Of a DNA stretch of 64,000 nt, positions 59,060 through 64,000 are shown piece by piece. Origin of the DNA: Carya illinoinensis (taxonomy: Eukaryota > Streptophyta > Magnoliopsida > Fagales > Juglandaceae). The notes below the pieces were generated by a model, which searched no databases, had not been told where the DNA came from, and was given only the letters and a program-made list of their open reading frames with translations. Position numbers and translations under genes: made by a program. Numbering within the stretch: position 1 is the first letter of the stretch; each line of letters begins with the position of its first letter. The stretch is from contig NC_056766.1 in assembly GCF_018687715.1 (NCBI RefSeq), positions 18,550,001 to 18,614,000 on the forward strand. Direction: 5' to 3'.

Positions 59060-61687
59060 ACGACGTCCTAGCTTACACCAAACATATCCACCTAACTAAC
59101 ATGCATGTGAATCTCTTCTCCTTTCCAGCCAAGCTGCACCGCCAACCACCAAGCCTCATCGCCACTACCGGCAACTTCCTCTCACACCGGCAAGCCTCCA
59201 TGTTGGAACGCTACCCTACGCAGCTCACTCTCTCTTCCTCTTTCCCCTCCCTTCTTGCACAAGCTATCTCCCTCAACACCAGGCCTACCATTGCAAGCCA
59301 CCACGAGGTCACCCTCACCACCACGACATTGCCGACGAGCCCCAACCCCTCCCTCTCCCTCACACAACCTCCCTCTTTTCCTTCATTGCACGCATGCACG
59401 CACAAAATGCACAGGTCCTCCATGACCCATGGCCAAGCTTTGCCACTAATGGCCTCCAGCCACCGTCACGAGCGCTCCTGTCCACCACGACCTCTCCCCA
59501 AGCTCCTCCATGCCTAGCTAAGCCCTCCATCTTTCTCACGCCCTCTCACTCTCCCATGGGTTTCTCCACCCATTTGGCCTAGATCCACTGCCCTCCAACC
59601 ACCGTGCTGCCTCCTCCTCGCCACCACAGCTCCACCGCACCTCTCTCAAGCCCTTCATGGCCAGCCAACAACCAACAAAGCTCCCCTTCCAAATTCCCTT
59701 GTGTAAGACCCATAGCCAGCCCCTTGAAACCCACGGCTCCGCCCCTCACTGCCATTCTGAAACCGCCATGAACCTCCCAAGACCACCCCTAGCCCTTCCT
59801 TAAACCCAAATAGCCACCATACAAGGTGGTACGTAGTTTAGCTGCCACATATGACATTTTCGATGCCTTTGACCATGACGAGTAGCGAGCAATGCGTGGG
59901 TTAATCCCGGCGATGGTATGACCCTCTCTCCCCCTCATTATTTATGTTAGATGTTAGTTTGTTGATTATGGAGTTCACTATGTAGTGAAGTGTTAGACAT
60001 AGTTGTGTGGTGTGGTGTGCAGTGTTGTGAACTATGTTGTGAAGTGTGGGTGTGAAGTGTATGCTATAGTAGTAATGTGACGTAGTGTTGTAAAGGGAGC
60101 ACACATGGCGTGTACTCCACGTTGTGCAGTGCACACCGTATGGTGTGCGTCATAGTAGTACGTGGTATAGTGTAGTGTGAAGGGAGTACATATGGTGCGT
60201 ACTCCATGTTGTGTAGTGATGCACTGTGTGACATGCGCCGTAATGGTGTATGGCGTAGTGTGGATGGAAGGGAGTTCACGTGAAGTGTACTCTAGGTAGT
60301 AAAGTCGTGATGCACTGGATGAGGTGTCACGAAGGTTGGATGGCGTAGATGAGGAGCGTAGAACGCATGGGTAGTGTCGAGAACTGTTGAACAATGTCCC
60401 AGAGTAGTTGTGAGGTGACCCTATCATAATGACAGGTGTCATGATTTATCTTGAGAATAGCCCGAGCTATGTCACACAACGAAAATGCAGTGTGAATGAA
60501 GTCTTATCATGTAAGTGTTGGGATGAACTTGTAAAGGTCCAGGAAGTAGGAAAGTCCTGGTGACCGGGTTTGAGTAGAAGTTAGCATCGGAGTATAGAGT
60601 TTGTTTATACAAGTGGATGTTCAACGGATGTTGATCTTGGGTGATAAGGGAGTAAAGTACATGTGCATCTAGTGAGATATGTGTACCAGACGAATTTACC
60701 ATATATAATGGGTAATATGTCATAAGCATGGTTACACAATGTTTAAGAGTCAAAATTGACTTAAAGTCATATGGTATGTATGGATCGGAATGAGGATTTA
60801 GTGTGGACTAGGATGCACAATGGTAGTGATGGTTGTATTAGAATTAGGGTGCGTAACTCAATCAGTCTGAATCATGCATCAGAATGTGATTAATAGGAGA
60901 ATAAGATGAAAGTCTTAGAGTATTAACCCTAAGGTGAATCATGAAGATTCACTTTAGTGGATGAGCACTCGAGCTAGAACATCGAGTTTGGAAGAGGTAG
61001 TGACTGTAAGTGGATCCCGAAAGTTTTAATATAGTGAAGGACATGTAAGAGCACGAGATAGAAGGAGAGTGTTTCAAAGCAAAGTGTAGTTCTATTTCTA
61101 GTTTAGTTACTTATATACTAGATTGAGAATGACATTAAGATTATGTGTATACGTCTAGGTTGCCATCTGACACCCATATGAATGGACTGCATGAATGAGT
61201 ATGGCATGGAGTCCAGGTAAGTATTATGTTCATACTTTTCTAAAGTTTTCTAAATGATAAGAAATGAAAATGAAAAACTTTTATGAAAAATATTCTTAGT
61301 ATTAAGTGTATGCATGTGAATAGATGGTATATGTAGTAAATATTGTATATATTTTCATGAAACGAAATGTGAGGCTTGTACCTTATGCTTTAAGTGATGC
61401 TTTAAACGACGTGAAGAAAGTTTTTTAAAATGTTCCTATGAATTGATGTTTTAAATGATGCGATGGACTGATGTTTAAGGATGCTATAAACTAAACTGAT
61501 GTTTATGCTTTTAATGGATGTTTTAAATGTTGAGGTTTAAGCCTATGCTTTTAAATTATGTCTATGAACTGAACGAACTGAAAAAGAATAAATGAAAATG
61601 ACTAGAAGGACTGAATAAACGAAATGACTGAAGGTTTTAATGTATAAAAATATGTAACGGCCATATGAATGAAAAGGTACCAAAGGA
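59060..61687 (+). mobile_element. probable Tekay-like LTR or related repeat, left part
   Basis: C-rich, CCACC/CTCC-rich segment (59120-59800) followed by a G/T-rich segment with tandem repeats. This is the same order of composition as the LTR at 2631-4783. The text resuming after the nested hAT (63894 onward: TGGTAGTGCACTCAGTGTTGCC...CTGAGG) parallels the GTGATGTCCCCTGAG block near 3887 of that LTR. Long C-rich open frames here are compositional. Exact borders not found; it runs off the window at 64000. Confidence 0.45.
60093..60355 (+). repeat. 87-88 bp tandem repeat, about three copies
   Basis: Units start AAGGGAG at 60093, 60180 and 60268 and share ...TGTACTCCA.GTTGTG.AGTG.., GTGTGCG.CATAGT, GGTATAGTGTAGTGTG. 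The third copy is diverged; a partial copy may precede the first. Confidence 0.8.
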
Positions 61688-62043
61688 TAGGGCTGAGCAC
61701 CGATAGATCGGAGTCGGTATTTGGGTCCTCCGACTCCGACTTTGTCGGAGGCTGAGTCCGACCTCCAACTCCAGTTCCGAAGGCTATATGCTATGCTCCG
61801 GCTCCGGCTCTGACTTGTCGAAGCAAAGTCGGGAAGGAGTCGGTGAGACCGTGGGAGGGCAGTGGGCACCGTGCGATGACCCAGATCTGCGACGGCATGG
61901 GGACTCGGCCAAGTTGGGAACTGGGTCTGTGATCACAAATATATCCTGCTGGGGGTGGGGACTCGGGGCGACGGCCGACGGGGACTACCGAGTGCCGACT
62001 GGGGCACCTGAAAACAGATCTTCAAAAAAACCAAGATTTCCGT

Positions 62044-62045
<2 letters not shown>

Positions 62046-62094
<49 letters not shown>
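62046..62094. repeat. (GA)n microsatellite
   Basis: About 24 GA units inside the hAT element. Confidence 0.97.
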
Positions 62095-62098
<4 letters not shown>

Positions 62099-62699
62099 TA
62101 TCGGAGAAGCAACGACGTCGTCGGAAGTTGGGGCTGCGCCGTTTCGTGGGGGCTGAGGGAGTTGAATTTGCTGAGTGCCGCACTGCCAAATGGCTAGAGA
62201 GAGAGAGTGACTGAACTTTGAAGTAAACCCTAAATCAAACACTATCAGGGACCAGACAGTGTCGGGAGGGGGGGGAATAATTAAACCTGTCTTGAGTCTT
62301 GACTGAAGCAAACGGCGTTGTTTACCTCCAAAACGGCGCCGTTTTACTACAATTAACTCTATTTTTGTAACCAAAATAGAGTCCAACGACGCCATTTGGG
62401 CTCTGTTTTGGTATTTTCAGCCCCTTTTTTTTTTTTTTTGTAAACCCTAAATCAAATATTAATTTTATTTTAATACTATATATATTAAATATACTATTAT
62501 ATATAATATAACTATATATTATATAAGTATAACTATATATATTATATAAGTATAAATATCTATAGTCTAATGACTCTAATACTATACAGTATATATATAG
62601 TTATATAATATATTATATATATAAACTATACTATATATTTAATATTATAATATATAAAATAAAATAAGATATTTGATATTAAAATAAGGTATAGTAACT

Positions 62700-63670
62700 T
62701 ATATAGTAACTTATAGTAAATTAGTAATGTAAATTAACTATATAAGGTATAGTTATATAAAAGATGTAAATATATATGATTAATGTATAAAAAATAAATA
62801 GTATAGTAACTATATATTATATAAGCCCTTAATATATATAGTATATATATAATCTATAATTATATATAATATAACTAGATATTATATATTAACTTATAGT
62901 AAACTAGTAATGTAAAATATAAAATAAGCTATAGTAACTTATATAGTAACTATATAGTCTATATTAACTTATATTAAATTAGTAATATAAAATATAAAAT
63001 AAACTATAGTAACTTATAGAAAATTAGTAATGTAAATTAACTATATAAGGTATGGTAACTTATATAGTAACTATATTATTATATAGTAACTTATAGTAAA
63101 TTAGTAATGTAAATTAACTATATAAGGTATAGTTATATAAAATATATAAATATATATGATTAATGCATAAAAAATACATAGTATAGTAACTATATATTAT
63201 ATAAGCCCTTAATATATATAGTATATATATAATCTATAATTATATATAATATAACTATATATTATATATTGACTTTAGTAAACTAGTAATGTAAAATATA
63301 AAATAAGCTATAGTAACTTATATAGTAACTTATAGTAACTTATATGGTAACTTATAGTAAATTAGTAATGTAAATTAACTATATAATATATAGTAACTTA
63401 TATAGTAACTTACAATAAATTAGTAATGTAAATTAACTATATAAGGTATAGTAACTTACAGTAAATTAGTAATGTAAATTAATTATATAAGGTATAGTAA
63501 CTTATATAGTAACTATATTAACTTATAGTAACTTATAGTAAATTAGTAATGTAAATTAACTATATAAGGTATAGTAATTAGTAACTTATAGTGTAACTAT
63601 ATTAACTTATAGTAACTTATAGTAAATTAGTAATATAAATTAACTTATAGTAACTATATTAACTTATATT
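62700..63670. repeat. AT-rich tandem repeats including a 380-bp duplication
   Basis: A short unit (AGTAACTTATAGTAAATTAG then TAATGTAAATTAACTATATA) recurs many times. In addition 62711-62960 is repeated at 63091-63340 with an offset of 379-380 bp, including the landmark TATAAGCCCTTAATATATAT at 62820 and 63200. Confidence 0.85.
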
Positions 63671-63893
63671 ATTTATTATAATATTTATACATTATTATTT
63701 ATTAGATGTTAATATATTGAAAACACATATTTTTATAAAATATGCACAATATCTTTTATTTTTATAAAAAATGCACAATATCAGAGTCGGAGTCGGAGTG
63801 GAAGACGGAGTCGGAGTTGGATGGGAATCGGAGTCGGAGCGGATTCAGAGTCGGAGTCGGATTTTCAGATTTTTGCTCAGCCCTACCAAAGGA

Positions 63894-64000
63894 CTAGGCA
63901 GATTGCAATGCTGAGTAAGTAGTACTGGTAGTGCACTCAGTGTTGCCCCCTGACTGAGGAATTCTCAACCCGCGACTATGGGCAGAATTAGGTCCAAAAG
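63894..64000 (+). mobile_element. right part of the LTR-like repeat split by the hAT
   Basis: Continues the sequence left of 61680 after one TSD copy. GTGCACTCAGTGTTGCCCCCTG resembles part of the Tekay LTR block near 3885. Runs off the window. Confidence 0.45.

Larger units (their letters stand above)
61688..63885. mobile_element. hAT element, 2198 bp, perfect 8-bp TSD, CGGAGT-rich sub-ends
   Basis: Perfect 12-bp inverted ends TAGGGCTGAGCA / TGCTCAGCCCTA, flanked by identical CCAAAGGA (61680-61687, 63886-63893). Sub-terminal arrays of CGGAGTCGGAG (63784-63862) and TCCGACTCCGAC / CTCCGGCTCCGGC (61728-61815). Interior: GC-rich part with an open frame 61788-62156 of no known domain, a (GA)n run, AACGGCGCCGTT-like palindromes near 62331, then about 1.2 kb of AT-rich tandem repeats. 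No transposase. Confidence 0.9.

Noticed and set aside
58996..59582. 173-codon His/Pro/Ser-rich frame
   Set aside because: CCACC-rich low-complexity DNA in a probable LTR, open in several frames.
59901..60442. Minus-strand Thr/His-rich frames
   Set aside because: Produced by the 87-bp tandem repeat.
61788..62395. Open frames on both strands across the (GA)n run
   Set aside because: Contain long Arg-Glu or Leu-Ser runs from the microsatellite and lie inside a hAT element.
1..64000. CRISPR arrays, prokaryotic operons or rRNA genes
   Set aside because: No regularly spaced repeats with unique spacers, no ribosome-binding-site-led gene runs and no rRNA signatures; the sequence is plant nuclear DNA.

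Overview
This window is nuclear DNA from a eudicot plant, most likely a woody species. The evidence is intron-bearing plant genes (a STOP1-type zinc-finger regulator, a plant TMEM18, a GRAS regulator) lying among AT-rich intergenic DNA and many decayed transposable elements. Repeats running through GTTTGG...TTGAGATGAG...CCAAAC recall Juglandaceae/Fagales genomes, but that assignment is from memory and is not proven here. No bacterial operons, CRISPR arrays or organellar genes were seen.

Layout. 1-4783: 3' half of a Tekay-like Ty3/gypsy chromovirus (broken pol plus its 2.15 kb 3' LTR). 4784-6560: AT-rich intergenic DNA. 6570-9260: STOP1-like gene (single coding exon 7581-9173, probable leader intron). 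9260-15145: intergenic, with two small DNA transposons (one hAT with a perfect 8-bp target-site duplication, TSD). 15146-21078: complete but dead Reina-like gypsy element (LTRs, primer site, polypurine tract, 5-bp TSD ATTCT), itself split by a 611-bp hAT element with its own 8-bp TSD. 21079-22880: MITE-like repeats. 22881-27811 (minus): TMEM18 in four coding exons, with a 3.8 kb intron holding a candidate solo LTR. 28324-35510: LINE A, split by a second, 5'-truncated LINE with poly(A) and a TSD. 36092-36680: broken BED-finger hAT transposase. 36680-40674: repeat fragments and a 2.2 kb non-autonomous hAT. 41140-43980 (minus): third LINE. 44153-45186: hAT-like element with CGGAGT-rich ends. 45250-47470: CACTA transposase relic. 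49022-53885 (minus): two adjacent Tekay-type LTRs. 54227-55609 (minus): intact GRAS gene. 55610-59060: AT-rich DNA upstream of GRAS. 59060-64000: probable Tekay-like LTR split by a 2.2 kb hAT of the same CGGAGT-rich type as at 44 kb.

Only three genes look functional. STOP1 controls acid and aluminium tolerance, TMEM18 is a small membrane protein, and the GRAS gene is a regulator possibly of the mycorrhizal RAD1 type. They do not form a pathway. The rest is a dense record of nested transposition; at least five insertions can be dated relative to their host sequence from TSDs. I found no convincing novel multi-gene system. The most original signals are two related hAT-like elements with CGGAGT-rich ends but different terminal repeats, a hAT built of CCGGAAT palindromes, and a stop-codon pattern in the Reina-like element that suggests decay by cytosine deamination.
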